The notes: generated by a model not told the origin, from the letters alone. Shown: positions 6,756-15,218, counted from the stretch's first letter. The stretch is DNA of 32,648 bases from Terriglobales bacterium (GCA_035764005.1 DASTZZ010000070.1:1-32648); one strand, 5' to 3'. Program-made: numbers and translations.

Positions 6756-6905
6756 AAAATCAAAACACGACACGGATTACACGGATGTAACGGATCACAC
6801 GGATAAGGCAAGACATTGTTGGCTTCTGGTCTTCCGACGTAAGTTTCGACCTATCCGTGAAAATCCGTAGAATCCGTGTGATCCGTGTCGTGTGTTGGTG
6901 TTGGT
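6756..6905. repeat. Inverted word-array repeat, CACGGAT family
   Basis: Between the protease and portal genes. The left arm has four 9 bp words (ACACGGATT, ACACGGATG, TAACGGATC, ACACGGATA); the right arm is the reverse complement and ends in CCGTGTCGTGTGTT. Confidence 0.9.
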
Positions 6906-6906
6906 T

Positions 6907-8232
6907 CTAGCGCGCCAACGCCGGTTTACCTAACGACTCTCTTACTTCGTCAACAGTCAAGATCCCTGACTGCACGTAGATCTGGTTGATCTGCGCCTGT
7001 TCGAGCTTGTTTTCGTCTTTGCGCTCGCCCCAGGCGAACTCGACGTCGTCGTAGCCGAAGTATTTGCGGACCAGGCTGTTGATGAGTGAGGCGATCCAGT
7101 TCAGCAGCGGCGCAATGCCTTCTTCGTCGGCCTGTTCTTTGGCAGTTTCGGCAGTGGCGCGATTCATCTGGCGGATGAGCGCCTGCGGCGATAACGAAAA
7201 GGCCCAGCAGACGATTCGCGCCAGCCATTCGTCCAGATCGTTCGTGAGCGGTGGCTCTTTGGTGAATTGCACCGCTCCCTGTCCTCCCGCATTGGGAATG
7301 AAGATGAGGCGTCGGCGGGTTGGTAAATTGCCGGCGAGCCGCCCGTCGAAGTCGTCTTGAAACTCCTTAACTGACTCCATACTCCACTCCTGCGGCGTCT
7401 GGCAGATCGCCTCGGGCACATTCCCGTCGGTGAAATACGTCAGGGTAAACATCTGCCGACGGAGCGCGATGTTGATGGTGATGATGATCTGCTCGACTGG
7501 CGAGTACCCATAGAACTTATGTGCGCGCAGATTGCGCGGACGATACACCAGCTCGTCGGCAGTGAAGTCGATCGCAGGCACACCTTTCAGAACCTGTTGA
7601 TAGGCGACCTCCGGTGGAGGAGGCGTGCGGCCCATATCGTCGATCACGCGCTTGATGGTTGCGCCGTCGATTACTTCGAAGCGGCGCACTTGCTTTCCTG
7701 GCGACCAGACTGCGCCGTGATCGTCGATGGTTGGCGCGAGCGTGACTGCATCGATCACCAGGAGATCTTCCACGATCATGCGCAGCCATTCGTTGAAGTC
7801 ATGCTCACGGTCGGGCGATTGAAAGAAGGCTGTGAGTTCTTCGATTCTGGACCTTGTGGACGAAGTGGACTCGGTGGACTGCGTGCCTCGCGCAGGCGAA
7901 GTCTGCGCTGGCATCTTCGCGCGGAACGACCATGGCATTTTGCTTACCTGGTCTTTGCGCGTTTCAATCGCGATGCGCACCAGATCGAGCGAGTCAGCGA
8001 GAGAGCGCATCTGCTGAAATGTGACCGGCTCGAAATTGCGCGGCTGCGTGACCAGGTTCACGCCCGAGGGATAGTCGAATCTTCTGGGCGGCGTAGAAGC
8101 CGGCGCGACCGGAGCCATCGGATCGAGCGGCCCAAACCACACATTGAAGGTCGCGTGCAATTTTTGGCTCACTCGCTCGATCAGCCCAGGATCAATCGGC
8201 TTGGCTGTGCCGCTCCGAATTTGTTCAGTCAT
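6907..8232 (-). CDS. Phage portal protein
   Basis: A 441-residue protein with a GGGGA-type ribosome binding site before the ATG. Portal hallmarks are visible: DELVYRPRNLRAHKFYGYSP (about residues 226-245), the long helical core (VEQIIITINIALRRQMFTLTYF), the clip and wing segment (DDFDGRLAGNLPTRRRLIFIPNAGG), and LARIVCWAFSLSPQALIRQMNRAT followed by acidic helices. Twelve copies would form the ring through which DNA enters the head, docking the terminase. It lies upstream of the protease and downstream of three exported proteins. Residues about 118-126 are encoded by a repeat array (7856-7880), adding a Ser/Thr-rich patch (TQSTESTSSTRS). Confidence 0.9.
   Translation of the reverse strand: MTEQIRSGTAKPIDPGLIERVSQKLHATFNVWFGPLDPMAPVAPASTPPRRFDYPSGVNLVTQPRNFEPVTFQQMRSLADSLDLVRIAIETRKDQVSKMPWSFRAKMPAQTSPARGTQSTESTSSTRSRIEELTAFFQSPDREHDFNEWLRMIVEDLLVIDAVTLAPTIDDHGAVWSPGKQVRRFEVIDGATIKRVIDDMGRTPPPPEVAYQQVLKGVPAIDFTADELVYRPRNLRAHKFYGYSPVEQIIITINIALRRQMFTLTYFTDGNVPEAICQTPQEWSMESVKEFQDDFDGRLAGNLPTRRRLIFIPNAGGQGAVQFTKEPPLTNDLDEWLARIVCWAFSLSPQALIRQMNRATAETAKEQADEEGIAPLLNWIASLINSLVRKYFGYDDVEFAWGERKDENKLEQAQINQIYVQSGILTVDEVRESLGKPALAR
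7856..7880. repeat. GTGGACNNN word array inside the portal gene
   Basis: Words GTGGACGAA, GTGGACTCG and GTGGACT with 9 bp period, so the reading frame is kept. The same family lies at 18908-18975, 20408-20443 and 26030-26063. Confidence 0.8.
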
Positions 8233-8247
8233 TTGCGAAATCCCCGA

Positions 8248-8352
8248 AAGAGGCGAACACGAAGGTCACGAAGTTCACACATGAGGTGACGGAGGAGACC
8301 TTTGTGACCTCTGGTGTTCGACCTCCGTGACCTTCGTGTTCGCTCTTGGTTT
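8248..8352. repeat. Inverted word-array repeat, CACGAAG family
   Basis: Left arm with GAACACGAAG and GTCACGAAG words, right arm with the complement (CTTCGTGTTCG). Between the portal and the gene at 8358. A shorter copy is at 11648-11699. Confidence 0.85.
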
Positions 8353-8357
8353 TGGCT

Positions 8358-9113
8358 TCAGAAGAGCAGTTCTTCAATCTTCTGCCGTTTGTTGACGCCT
8401 GCAGGTGCAGTAGCGGCTCCGCCAGCGGGCTTGATGCTGACGCCTAACGCGACGTAAGCTCCGCTGCCGGTGAAGTTCACAGTTTGCGCAACGCCGCTGC
8501 CGCCGGAGAGAATCTTGTACTCGGTCCAGTCGCCGCCGCCGTCGTCCTGACCTTTTGTGTAGCCGCTGCCGATTGCGGTCGTCGTGTCCTCGCACGCGCC
8601 CCATATGGCGTCGCTGCTGTTTGCAGGCGTGACGTTCACTGAACAACTTCCGCTGCCGGTTGCCTCGTTATGCGCGTCGAACGTGGTTGTCCCGCCAGTG
8701 GCATCGTTGCCGGAGAACTCATCTACCGCGTAGTCGTAATAGCTGTTGCAGATCGCGCCAGTGCCAAAGCTGGCAGTAAAGGTAGTGGGACTTGTGCCGG
8801 GTGCAATCGCTCCAAAGCTGCCGGCGATCCCGGCCGTCGTGCTTCCCGAAACGCCGCTCAGCGAGGTGATCGTCCATCCCGTAGCCGAAATCGAGATCGA
8901 GCCCGGCGTTGAACTGGCCGCGCAGGAAACCTTGAAGACGACCGCGTCGTTGGCCGCGTTCGGCGTGCAGGAAAAAGTGAAGCTGGTCGCGCTGGCCGAC
9001 GATCCGTGTCCCGTAACGGAACAGCCCGGCGAGACATGCGCGAGCTGAGCATAGCCCCGATCGCTGCACAGCAGCGGGAGAAGTAAGACGGCAGGCCACA
9101 GGACGCGTCTCAT
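8358..9113 (-). CDS. Exported protein of unknown function in the prophage module
   Basis: A 251-residue protein starting at the ATG at 9113, which overlaps the stop of the preceding gene (ATGA). The longer open frame to 9272 would overlap that gene far more and was not chosen. It begins with a signal peptide (MRRVLWPAVLLLPLLCSDRGYAQ, with an AQ-type cleavage site). The mature part is Ser/Thr/Gly-rich with alternating polar and hydrophobic residues, as in beta-sandwich proteins, and has five or six cysteines (SPGCSVTG, FSCTPNA, KVSCAAS, AICNSYY, GSCSVN, WGACED). I do not recognise a family. It could be a virion decoration protein or a host-surface protein carried by the prophage; the signal peptide favours export. 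Confidence 0.65.
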   Translation of the reverse strand: MRRVLWPAVLLLPLLCSDRGYAQLAHVSPGCSVTGHGSSASATSFTFSCTPNAANDAVVFKVSCAASSTPGSISISATGWTITSLSGVSGSTTAGIAGSFGAIAPGTSPTTFTASFGTGAICNSYYDYAVDEFSGNDATGGTTTFDAHNEATGSGSCSVNVTPANSSDAIWGACEDTTTAIGSGYTKGQDDGGGDWTEYKILSGGSGVAQTVNFTGSGAYVALGVSIKPAGGAATAPAGVNKRQKIEELLF

Positions 9114-9475
9114 TGCATCGTTACCTGCCATGGCGGGCTCACGATCGTCTGCACTTGCTGGCCGCTCTTCGTCGTCACGGTGCCAACCTGCCAATTGATG
9201 GGCTGGCCGTTGTTGTCTAGTGTCGGGATAGCGATGGTGCTTTGAGTGCTCGCAGGCTGCGAGTAGCTCCAAACGATCTGCGTTCCCGTATTGGCATCGA
9301 AGACGTTGAACACCGCGCTTCGCGATGGATCGTTGTTCGTGACTACAACCTGGTTTTGGCTCGTGTTGATCTGCAGCACGACCAGGCCGTTCTCGAGCGA
9401 GGAAGTGTGCACGAGTGCAGCAAAGGCCGCCAGGGAAGCGAGAAGGAGAATTGTGAGCAGCATAGAGGTTTTCAT
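9110..9475 (-). CDS. Small exported protein, unrecognised
   Basis: A 121-residue protein beginning MKTSMLLTILLLASLAAFAA, a clear signal peptide or single N-terminal anchor. The remainder is beta-rich (VVLQINTSQNQVVVTNNDP, AVFNVFDANTGTQIVW) and ends in WQVTMQ. It is translationally coupled to the downstream gene by an ATGA overlap, so the two products are probably made together. No known family is apparent. The start is taken as the first ATG; no clear Shine-Dalgarno sequence is visible. Confidence 0.6.
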   Translation of the reverse strand: MKTSMLLTILLLASLAAFAALVHTSSLENGLVVLQINTSQNQVVVTNNDPSRSAVFNVFDANTGTQIVWSYSQPASTQSTIAIPTLDNNGQPINWQVGTVTTKSGQQVQTIVSPPWQVTMQ

Positions 9476-9484
9476 ATGGGACGC

Positions 9485-9592
9485 TTAGCTTCTAAGCTGC
9501 TAAGCTCCTGAGCTGCTGAGCCAAGACCAAAACCGCTGGACCTCCGGTTTAATAGCTCAGAAGCTGAGAAGCTTAGCAGCTAAGAAGCTAAT
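9485..9592. repeat. Inverted word-array repeat, AGCTNNTA family
   Basis: Left arm of 8 bp words (AGCTTCTA, AGCTGCTA, AGCTCCTG, AGCTGCTG); right arm complementary (CTCAGAAG, CTTAGCAG, CTAAGAAG). Between the exported genes ending at 9593 and starting at 9475. Confidence 0.9.
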
Positions 9593-11629
9593 TTACGGTG
9601 TCGTCGTCTCCATCCACTCAAACGTGACAGTCACGTTGCCGCCGGTGAGCGCGCCGCCAAGATTCAGCGCGATCTGTTGTGCTGTGCCGCGAAGCACAAT
9701 AGGTTTCGCCGGCTTAAAGATGTAGATATCGTTCGGCGTCGCTGTCCCTGCGGCCATGCAGCCGATTTGCAGGTTGTCCAGATCGCCGACGGCAGTTCCC
9801 ACGGTGGGACCTGTGCCCGTATAAGAAAGGAGAGCGCTCGAAGCTGCCGCATAGCTGGAATCGTCGGGAACTTCGGTGAAGCCTGACGAGGTGCCGCCGG
9901 TGTCGGCAGTGGATCGCTTGAGCAGCTCTACGTTGATCTGTCCTGCTGTGGTTTGCGTGCAAGTGAGCGTAACCCTCGTTACCAGCACGGTATTGCTCGC
10001 ATTGCCCGGCAGTATGGCAATGTCCGTAGTGGAGCTTGCCGCAAACTTCTTCGACGCGTGATAGCTCGCGGTTGTGGTGTCGGGATAGGACTTAACGAGC
10101 TGGCGGCCGTTCGAATCCGCGGCGACTGCATTCCCGCCCACCTGGCTCAAGTTCACCGAGGCGTTCGCCTGGATATTGAACGTTCCCGTTCCGGCGTTGG
10201 CCGTGACCGTGCCGCTCACCGGCTGGGTGACCGCCGATCCATCTACCTTGATCGCGGTAGCATTGGCCGCCGTTCCGGAGAGATCAACTTTCAAGTTCGA
10301 GGCTGTCGATTGCTGCACGGTCACGGTTCCCGAAACGGGTTGGGTAGTTGTGCCGGTCGGATCGATGCGCAGCGGCGCCGAGCTGGTGCCGATCTCGGTG
10401 CCCGATTGATTCCTGAGATTTACGTGGAGTGCGCGATTCGGAGTAATGCGCGCACTTGCCGCATGTCCCGTGGTGATCGCCGTAGGAGGTGTGTCGTCGA
10501 ACAGGCCTCCCACAGGATTGATCGCTGTTGTGCCGGTCGTGAACGCTGCGTTGTCGGAGAATCCCGCCGAAGCAGAACAGCCCGAGTCGCAGGTGACGTG
10601 CAGATTACTTCCCGTTGCCTGCGCGACGGTGAAGCTGCCGCTGCCGGCGTTCGCCGTGACTGTCCCGGAGATGTTGAATGTACCCGAGCCTGCATTGGCA
10701 GTCACAGTTCCCGAAACGGTTTGCGTGCCGCTGGGAATTGGACGCGTCACGATGCCGTACTCCGTTCCTGCGGGATTAGCGTTCAGCGCGATCGCACGAT
10801 GAAGCACAGGAGTTCCCGCCGTATCGTATCCGCCGATCGCCACCGGATTCGCCGCCGACGTCGAGCCGTCCGCCTGTGTGCCTTGCACCAGTGGATCGCC
10901 AGGCACGAAATTCGTTCCGTCCCCAATCGGAATTTTGCCTTGTGCGGCAGCGCCGTTGATCTTGAATCCGCCCGCGAGGTTTACGTTGCCGTTGAAGGTG
11001 TGCGCTCCGCTCCAGGTGGGGCTGAAACTCTGGTCGAGCTGGCAATCGGTTCGCGCAGATCCGGAGTTATCGGCGCAGACGATGCCGCTGAAGAAGTTCG
11101 CCGTCGCGCGCTGCGCAAGCGAACTGCCGGCAGACTGAATGGTCGCGTATCCGCCTCCCCCGCCGCCCACGCCGCACCCGGTGCACGAACCGGTGACCGT
11201 CAGATTTCCAACGCTCAAAACATTGGCGCTCGCGCCGAGCGGAAGGTCCGCCGAGGGAACGTAGTTGTCGAAATTGAATGTCGCGCCGGTGAACTGCACT
11301 CCCGCGTACTTCAGCACGCGTGAGTATTGATCGAAAATTTCCACGCGATAGCTGATATTTGCCGGCGATGTATTCGCAGGATTCGCAACCGAGAAGGCTC
11401 CGATCCCTCCGTTAGTGACGGCTGTGCAATAAGGAGCTACGACTTCCTGCCCGCCTCCACCGATCCGAAATGGGATTGGATTATCGCCGACATCGGTGGC
11501 GGTAAAGCATATGGTTCCCGAGACCAGCGGTGCACCGGCTTTTTGAATATTGGTTGCCGTGACCGTCGTCAGGTTTTGCGCCAGTGCGGACGTGGATGCG
11601 AGCAGAATGATGAAGAAATAGTTGCGCAT
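9593..11629 (-). CDS. Large exported beta-repeat protein, tail-fibre-like
   Basis: A 678-residue protein with a signal peptide (MRNYFFIILLASTSALAQ). Residues about 20-120 resemble a small beta domain (GTICFTATDVGDNPIPF). A glycine run (GVGGGGGGY) follows near residue 153. The middle carries repeated units of the form VSGTVTANAGSGTFN (about residues 305-340 and again near 470-485), a motif common in phage structural proteins. The C-terminal 150 residues look like a compact beta domain (LVTRVTLTCTQT to VTVTFEWMETT). Tail fibres are not normally exported through a signal peptide, and this gene lies between the terminase and portal rather than after the tail genes, so its role is uncertain. It might be a virion surface protein or a secreted adhesin. 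Confidence 0.65.
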   Translation of the reverse strand: MRNYFFIILLASTSALAQNLTTVTATNIQKAGAPLVSGTICFTATDVGDNPIPFRIGGGGQEVVAPYCTAVTNGGIGAFSVANPANTSPANISYRVEIFDQYSRVLKYAGVQFTGATFNFDNYVPSADLPLGASANVLSVGNLTVTGSCTGCGVGGGGGGYATIQSAGSSLAQRATANFFSGIVCADNSGSARTDCQLDQSFSPTWSGAHTFNGNVNLAGGFKINGAAAQGKIPIGDGTNFVPGDPLVQGTQADGSTSAANPVAIGGYDTAGTPVLHRAIALNANPAGTEYGIVTRPIPSGTQTVSGTVTANAGSGTFNISGTVTANAGSGSFTVAQATGSNLHVTCDSGCSASAGFSDNAAFTTGTTAINPVGGLFDDTPPTAITTGHAASARITPNRALHVNLRNQSGTEIGTSSAPLRIDPTGTTTQPVSGTVTVQQSTASNLKVDLSGTAANATAIKVDGSAVTQPVSGTVTANAGTGTFNIQANASVNLSQVGGNAVAADSNGRQLVKSYPDTTTASYHASKKFAASSTTDIAILPGNASNTVLVTRVTLTCTQTTAGQINVELLKRSTADTGGTSSGFTEVPDDSSYAAASSALLSYTGTGPTVGTAVGDLDNLQIGCMAAGTATPNDIYIFKPAKPIVLRGTAQQIALNLGGALTGGNVTVTFEWMETTTP

Positions 11630-11647
11630 ATAAAAACGAACTGCAGA

Positions 11648-11699
11648 AGAGCGAACACGAAGGTCACGAGGACCTTTGTCGCCTTCGTGTTCGCCTCTG
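11648..11699. repeat. Inverted word-array repeat, CACGAAG family (short copy)
   Basis: GCGAACACGAAGGTCACGA faces its complement (CCTTCGTGTTCGC) across a short centre. Located between the terminase and the large exported protein gene. Confidence 0.85.
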
Positions 11700-11701
11700 G
11701 T

Positions 11702-13219
11702 TTACGTGTTACGGCGTTGGCCTGCTTTCTCCGCCTCTTGTTTGTAGTACTGCTGAATACCGCTCAGCCGACGCTCCAGATATTCGAGCGCCTGTGTGCA
11801 GGCGTCGACCTGGTCGTCGTTGGCCGCATTCGGAAACTGGAGCAACTCCTGGACGAAGTCGCCAACCCAAGTTGCCCGTTCGGGTAAGAAGATGTTTCCG
11901 GCCTCAAATAGAGGCGAGACCGAGGTCAGCCGTGCCAATTTGGGATCCTTCGGCGTCCTGGCGATGATGCCGCTGATCTGATCCCGCAGCGATCGAATCA
12001 CCGCCGGACCATTGGCTTTGTCCTCGACGAGCTTGGCCGTGGCCTGCGGATATTTACGGCTCATCTCCTGAATCGCATGCCGCGTGCGCACGAAGTCCAT
12101 GCGCTCACGCACCTGATCCACCAGGTAATAATCAGCCTCGAACTTCGCCCAGACCTGCCCAACCACGTAGTCGGAGTCGCGCGTCTCTTTGAAACTGCAG
12201 TCCCAGCTCTGTATCCACTTGCACTTGCCTTCCGGCAGCTCGCGGTAGTACTTAATCCATTCGCGTTTGATGATGCCGCCTCCGAATGGCGCCGGATTCT
12301 GCTGATACTGTCCGGCATACGCCCATGATCCCAAGGCGGTCTTTAGATCATTGAGCACCTCGCGCGGGAAGCGCTCCGGCCACAAAAGGTCGCCTGGCTT
12401 GCGCTCCACCGGAGTGTGATCCGAAATGGGAAACGTCCAAACTTCGGGAACTTCAGCTTCGGCTGGCAGCTTGATATGTGTCCATGCTCCTGGTTCGCGC
12501 GCGAGTAGATGGCCGGTCAGGTCGTCTTCATGAAGCCGCTGCATGATAACCACAATGCTTCCCGTTGCGGGATCATTCAGGCGCGACCGAAACGTCGCAT
12601 CAAAATTGCGATTCGTCGTCTGGCGCTCTTTGTCGCTGAAGGCGTTCTGAACGTTGAGCGGATCGTCGACGATCAGCTCATCGCATCCTTTGCCCGTCGC
12701 CGATCCGGTGATCGACGTGGCAAACATGACACCACGCCGCGCGTTCTCGTACTGCGTCTTCAAGTTCTGATCTTTCGCAAAGCGAACACGAGTTCCCCAG
12801 AAGTTGCGGTAGAGCTCCGAGTTGAGCACGTTGCGGCGAAAGACCGAATGATCGGTGCTCAGCTCCTCGGAATAGCTGACGAACATGAATCGCTGCTGCG
12901 GCGCGGTAATCCATCTCCACACGGGATAGAACACCGTGCACAGCAGCGACTTCATGCCCCGCGGAGGGACATTGATAATCAGCCGCCGGCATTTGCCCTG
13001 CGCCACCAGCGTGAGGTACTCGCAAAGCAGATCGAGATGCCAGTTCCACTGCAGCGGCGTCGCCGGTTCCAAAACGGACCAGAAATGCTTCACGAAAACC
13101 CGCAAATCGCTCTGCAGCTTGAAGCGGTGAAGCTGGAGCAGAGCCTGTTTGCGCCTCGCGAGGAGTTCCAGCTCCTTCCTCACACCACTGAGGCGGGCAC
13201 TCCGGCGACAAACAATCAT
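11702..13219 (-). CDS. terL: Phage terminase large subunit
   Basis: A 505-residue packaging motor. The ATPase Walker A is INVPPRGMKS (about residues 82-91), with the adenine-binding region upstream (PLQWNWHLDLLCEYL). The Walker B is DELIVDDP (180-187), and the coupling motif is in SIVVIMQRLHEDDLTG (221-236). The C-terminal nuclease domain begins at about 336 with IQSWDCSFKETRDSDYVVG, where D340 is the first metal-binding acid; LVEDKANGP carries the second acid. The protein uses ATP to pump DNA into the prohead and cuts the concatemer. It belongs to the Terminase_6-like group. No small terminase is recognisable upstream. Confidence 0.9.
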   Translation of the reverse strand: MIVCRRSARLSGVRKELELLARRKQALLQLHRFKLQSDLRVFVKHFWSVLEPATPLQWNWHLDLLCEYLTLVAQGKCRRLIINVPPRGMKSLLCTVFYPVWRWITAPQQRFMFVSYSEELSTDHSVFRRNVLNSELYRNFWGTRVRFAKDQNLKTQYENARRGVMFATSITGSATGKGCDELIVDDPLNVQNAFSDKERQTTNRNFDATFRSRLNDPATGSIVVIMQRLHEDDLTGHLLAREPGAWTHIKLPAEAEVPEVWTFPISDHTPVERKPGDLLWPERFPREVLNDLKTALGSWAYAGQYQQNPAPFGGGIIKREWIKYYRELPEGKCKWIQSWDCSFKETRDSDYVVGQVWAKFEADYYLVDQVRERMDFVRTRHAIQEMSRKYPQATAKLVEDKANGPAVIRSLRDQISGIIARTPKDPKLARLTSVSPLFEAGNIFLPERATWVGDFVQELLQFPNAANDDQVDACTQALEYLERRLSGIQQYYKQEAEKAGQRRNT

Positions 13220-13280
13220 GACGGGTTAATCAAAGACTGCGTCGCCGGAGTGGGTTGTGCGGGAGAGCTTGCTTTTTGTT

Positions 13281-13375
13281 TGTCATTCCGAGCAAAGCGA
13301 GGAATCCCTACCGTGCTCATGCAGTTTCGGCTCGCTAGGGATTTCTCATCCGCCTGAGGCGGATTCGGAATGACA
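13281..13375. repeat. TGTCAT-type hairpin pair
   Basis: Left unit TTCC-GA-GC-aaa-GC-GA-GGAA; right unit (read on the minus strand) TTCC-GA-ATCCGCC-tca-GGCGGAT-GA-GAAA. The two apical stems differ fully in sequence but both pair. Confidence 0.9.
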
Positions 13376-13642
13376 ATGCTCGGCATTCCAGCCCTCCACC
13401 GCCGCAAACGCTCGCCGTGATCCGCACGCGTACGCATGCATCGTCGCCGGACCAATGCGCGCGCTCTCGTCGCGCAAGTTCTCCGGACGATGAAATGTCA
13501 ACCGAATCGCTTTTCCGCGATTAATGCAGGTAGCCGCGCGATCGCGCACCATCCGGACCGCGACGTCCCGCATTACGTAGTACGCAGGCTGGCTCCACGT
13601 GGGCTGAAAAAGACGAAAGACTGGAACGCGATGGTTTGGCAT
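13346..13642 (-). CDS. Doubtful small ORF upstream of the terminase
   Basis: A 98-residue frame beginning MPNHRVPVFRLFQPTWSQ and ending inside the hairpin repeat at 13281-13375. The central part (YYVMRDVAVRMVRDRAATCINRGKAIRLTFHRPENL) could be an amphipathic helix and strand, and its position just before the terminase would suit a small terminase. No ribosome binding site is visible and I recognise no family. It may equally be non-coding. Confidence 0.25.
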   Translation of the reverse strand: MPNHRVPVFRLFQPTWSQPAYYVMRDVAVRMVRDRAATCINRGKAIRLTFHRPENLRDESARIGPATMHAYACGSRRAFAAVEGWNAEHCHSESASGG

Positions 13643-13649
13643 AACAAAC

Positions 13650-13832
13650 AGAAACCGGCGCCGGTACCGGGGTTCCCGACAGACGCCGATGTTGCGGCTG
13701 TTGGGGTGGAGGTAGGCGGTGGGTCGGAGATGGCCGAAAGGCCAGCTCCGAGGCTTGTGATGAAAGCGCAGGCCTGGACGCGCGCAGCCGCACACACCGC
13801 GGCTGCCCCATCGCCTACCGGCGACGGTTCTG
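13650..13832. repeat. GTAG-type REP hairpin cluster
   Basis: Starts with a partial CAGAAACCGGCGCCGGTA head. A second head, GGTAGGCGGTGGG, at 13711-13723 is followed by a hairpin with a GAAA loop (13726-13749). An inverted unit at 13784-13832 has the stem GCAGCCGC/GCGGCTGC. Same family as the units around the RAYT gene at 30.1-30.6 kb. Confidence 0.8.
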
Positions 13833-14145
13833 ACACTTCCGCCCCAGGCTCTTTAAGGTGCAGGCCGAATGGAAGAGAATCCTTCCGTGAAACCGATTGG
13901 CAGCGCCGCTCCTGCCGGTGGTCAGCGGAATTCGAACTCCGCCGAGTTCTCGTGATGTGTTCGCCTCGGCCCTATGTCTGCCGAGACCGCATCAACTGAC
14001 TACACTTTCTGTGCTATGCGATTTTGGGAAATTCGTCAAGAAAAAAGTGAAAACAATTTTGCGCGTACGATGAGCAAGTCGGATGCCAAACGTAGTTCTA
14101 TTTCGGGAATTGATAATCCAGCTGACAAGTCTGGCTAACAAACAT
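13833..14145. other. Intergenic stretch at the prophage-host boundary
   Basis: No convincing gene. It contains a 5 bp stem with an 8 nt loop (GCGGA and TCCGC, near 13926-13943) that superficially resembles a tRNA T-arm but is not one. The right half (14020-14140) is visibly more AT-rich. The prophage right edge probably lies in or near this interval; no attachment-site duplication was found. Confidence 0.4.
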
Positions 14146-14307
14146 TGTCATCCCTCGCACCGCCGCGAGAAGTCGAAGCCCGAGACACGTGGAATTTGCG
14201 GCGCGGGGGATCTGCTGTTGGGTGGCTCGCAGAAAAGCAGGTTCCCCGCGCAGCAAAATTATATTGTATGAATCCCATAATCCGTCGCGGCTGCGCGAGG
14301 AATGACA
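14146..14307. repeat. 163 bp TGTCATCCC element, copy 1
   Basis: Ends TGTCATCCCT and AGGAATGACA in inverted orientation. The inner arms GGGGGATCTGCTGTT and GCAGGTTCCCC form a second inverted pair. Flanks the 3' end of folP. Confidence 0.85.
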
Positions 14308-14339
14308 ATTTCTGGTTGGCGGGGCTCTCGGCAAAATCT

Positions 14340-15212
14340 TCAGGAACGAGTTGCGCGCAACACCGCATCGGCCACCCTCGCCGCAGCAACTGCTTCCTTT
14401 ACATCGTGCACTCTCACGATATGCGCGCCCGCCAGAATGCTCGCCGTCATAGCGGCAATACTGCCCGCCAAACGCGACGCACCGTCACTCGCATTCGCAG
14501 GCTTTCGCGCCACGAACGACTTTCGCGACGTGCCGCTGAGCAGAGGGAAGCCGAGCTGATGTAATTCGGCAAGTCTTCCCAATAACGGAAAGTTCTCTTC
14601 CATGCGCTTCCCAAAGCCGAAACCGGGATCGAGCACGACGCGCTCGCGAGCAATTCCGACGCTGGACGCGTGCTGCGCAATCGCACGCAGACCTTCGCTG
14701 ACCAGCGGAACAACTTCTGCCGCTGCGAGCGCGGGCTGATCGCGCCATTGTTCGGGACGTCCGCGCGTGTGCATGAGAACGCAACCGCAATCGGACGAAG
14801 CGAGCAGGGAAGCCATCTTGTCATCCCAGGTGAGGCCGCTTACGTCGTTGATGATGTCGGCACCGCGATCGAGTGCAGCTTCGGCAGTCTCGCCTTTGTA
14901 CGTGTCGATGGAGAGAATTGCGTCGCGCACCTGGCGACGAATACCGTCGATCACCGGCAGCACGCGTCGTTTCTCTTCTTCGGCGTTCACCGGATCCTTT
15001 TTCCCCGGACGCGTCGATTCGCCACCAATGTCGAGAATGTCTGCGCCCTCCGCGAGCAACGCGAGCGCGTGAGCAACAGCGCGATCGGCATCGAAGAACT
15101 CGCCGCCATCAGAAAACGAGTCCGGCGTGACGTTCACGATGCCCATGATCAGCGTGCGCTCGCCAAGCTTGAGCGATCGCGATCGCACCTTCCATTCGAA
15201 CGTCGGACGCAT
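14340..15212 (-). CDS. folP: Dihydropteroate synthase
   Basis: A 290-residue cytosolic enzyme of folate synthesis. It joins 6-hydroxymethyl-dihydropterin diphosphate with p-aminobenzoate to give dihydropteroate. Hallmarks in order: LIMGIVNVTPDSFSDGG (pABA and diphosphate loop 1), DILDIGGESTRPGK (loop 2), SIDTYKGETAEAAL, IINDVSGL, VLDPGFGFGKRMEEN (pterin site) and LLSGTSRKSFV with the conserved Ser-Arg-Lys, then AHIVRVHDV near the C-terminus. I chose the ATG at 15212; an upstream TTG in frame would add eight residues but the -10 box overlaps that stretch. The gene stands alone here, divergent from dacB, and is the target of sulfonamides in general. Confidence 0.95.
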   Translation of the reverse strand: MRPTFEWKVRSRSLKLGERTLIMGIVNVTPDSFSDGGEFFDADRAVAHALALLAEGADILDIGGESTRPGKKDPVNAEEEKRRVLPVIDGIRRQVRDAILSIDTYKGETAEAALDRGADIINDVSGLTWDDKMASLLASSDCGCVLMHTRGRPEQWRDQPALAAAEVVPLVSEGLRAIAQHASSVGIARERVVLDPGFGFGKRMEENFPLLGRLAELHQLGFPLLSGTSRKSFVARKPANASDGASRLAGSIAAMTASILAGAHIVRVHDVKEAVAAARVADAVLRATRS

Positions 15213-15218
15213 GTGGGG

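Noticed and set aside
6756-6905. CRISPR-like or rho-independent terminator reading of the word arrays
   Set aside because: Words are 9 bp without unique spacers, and there is no T-run directly after a compact stem.
9953-11323. Long plus-strand open frame (456 codons) opposite the large exported protein
   Set aside because: Arg/Cys-rich composition and position exactly antisense to a gene with signal peptide and clear repeats; a shadow of high GC codon use.
13917-13960. tRNA-like arm (GCGGA and TCCGC around TTCGAAT)
   Set aside because: The loop has 8 nt, the G53-C61 pair is absent and no acceptor or anticodon arm can be drawn.
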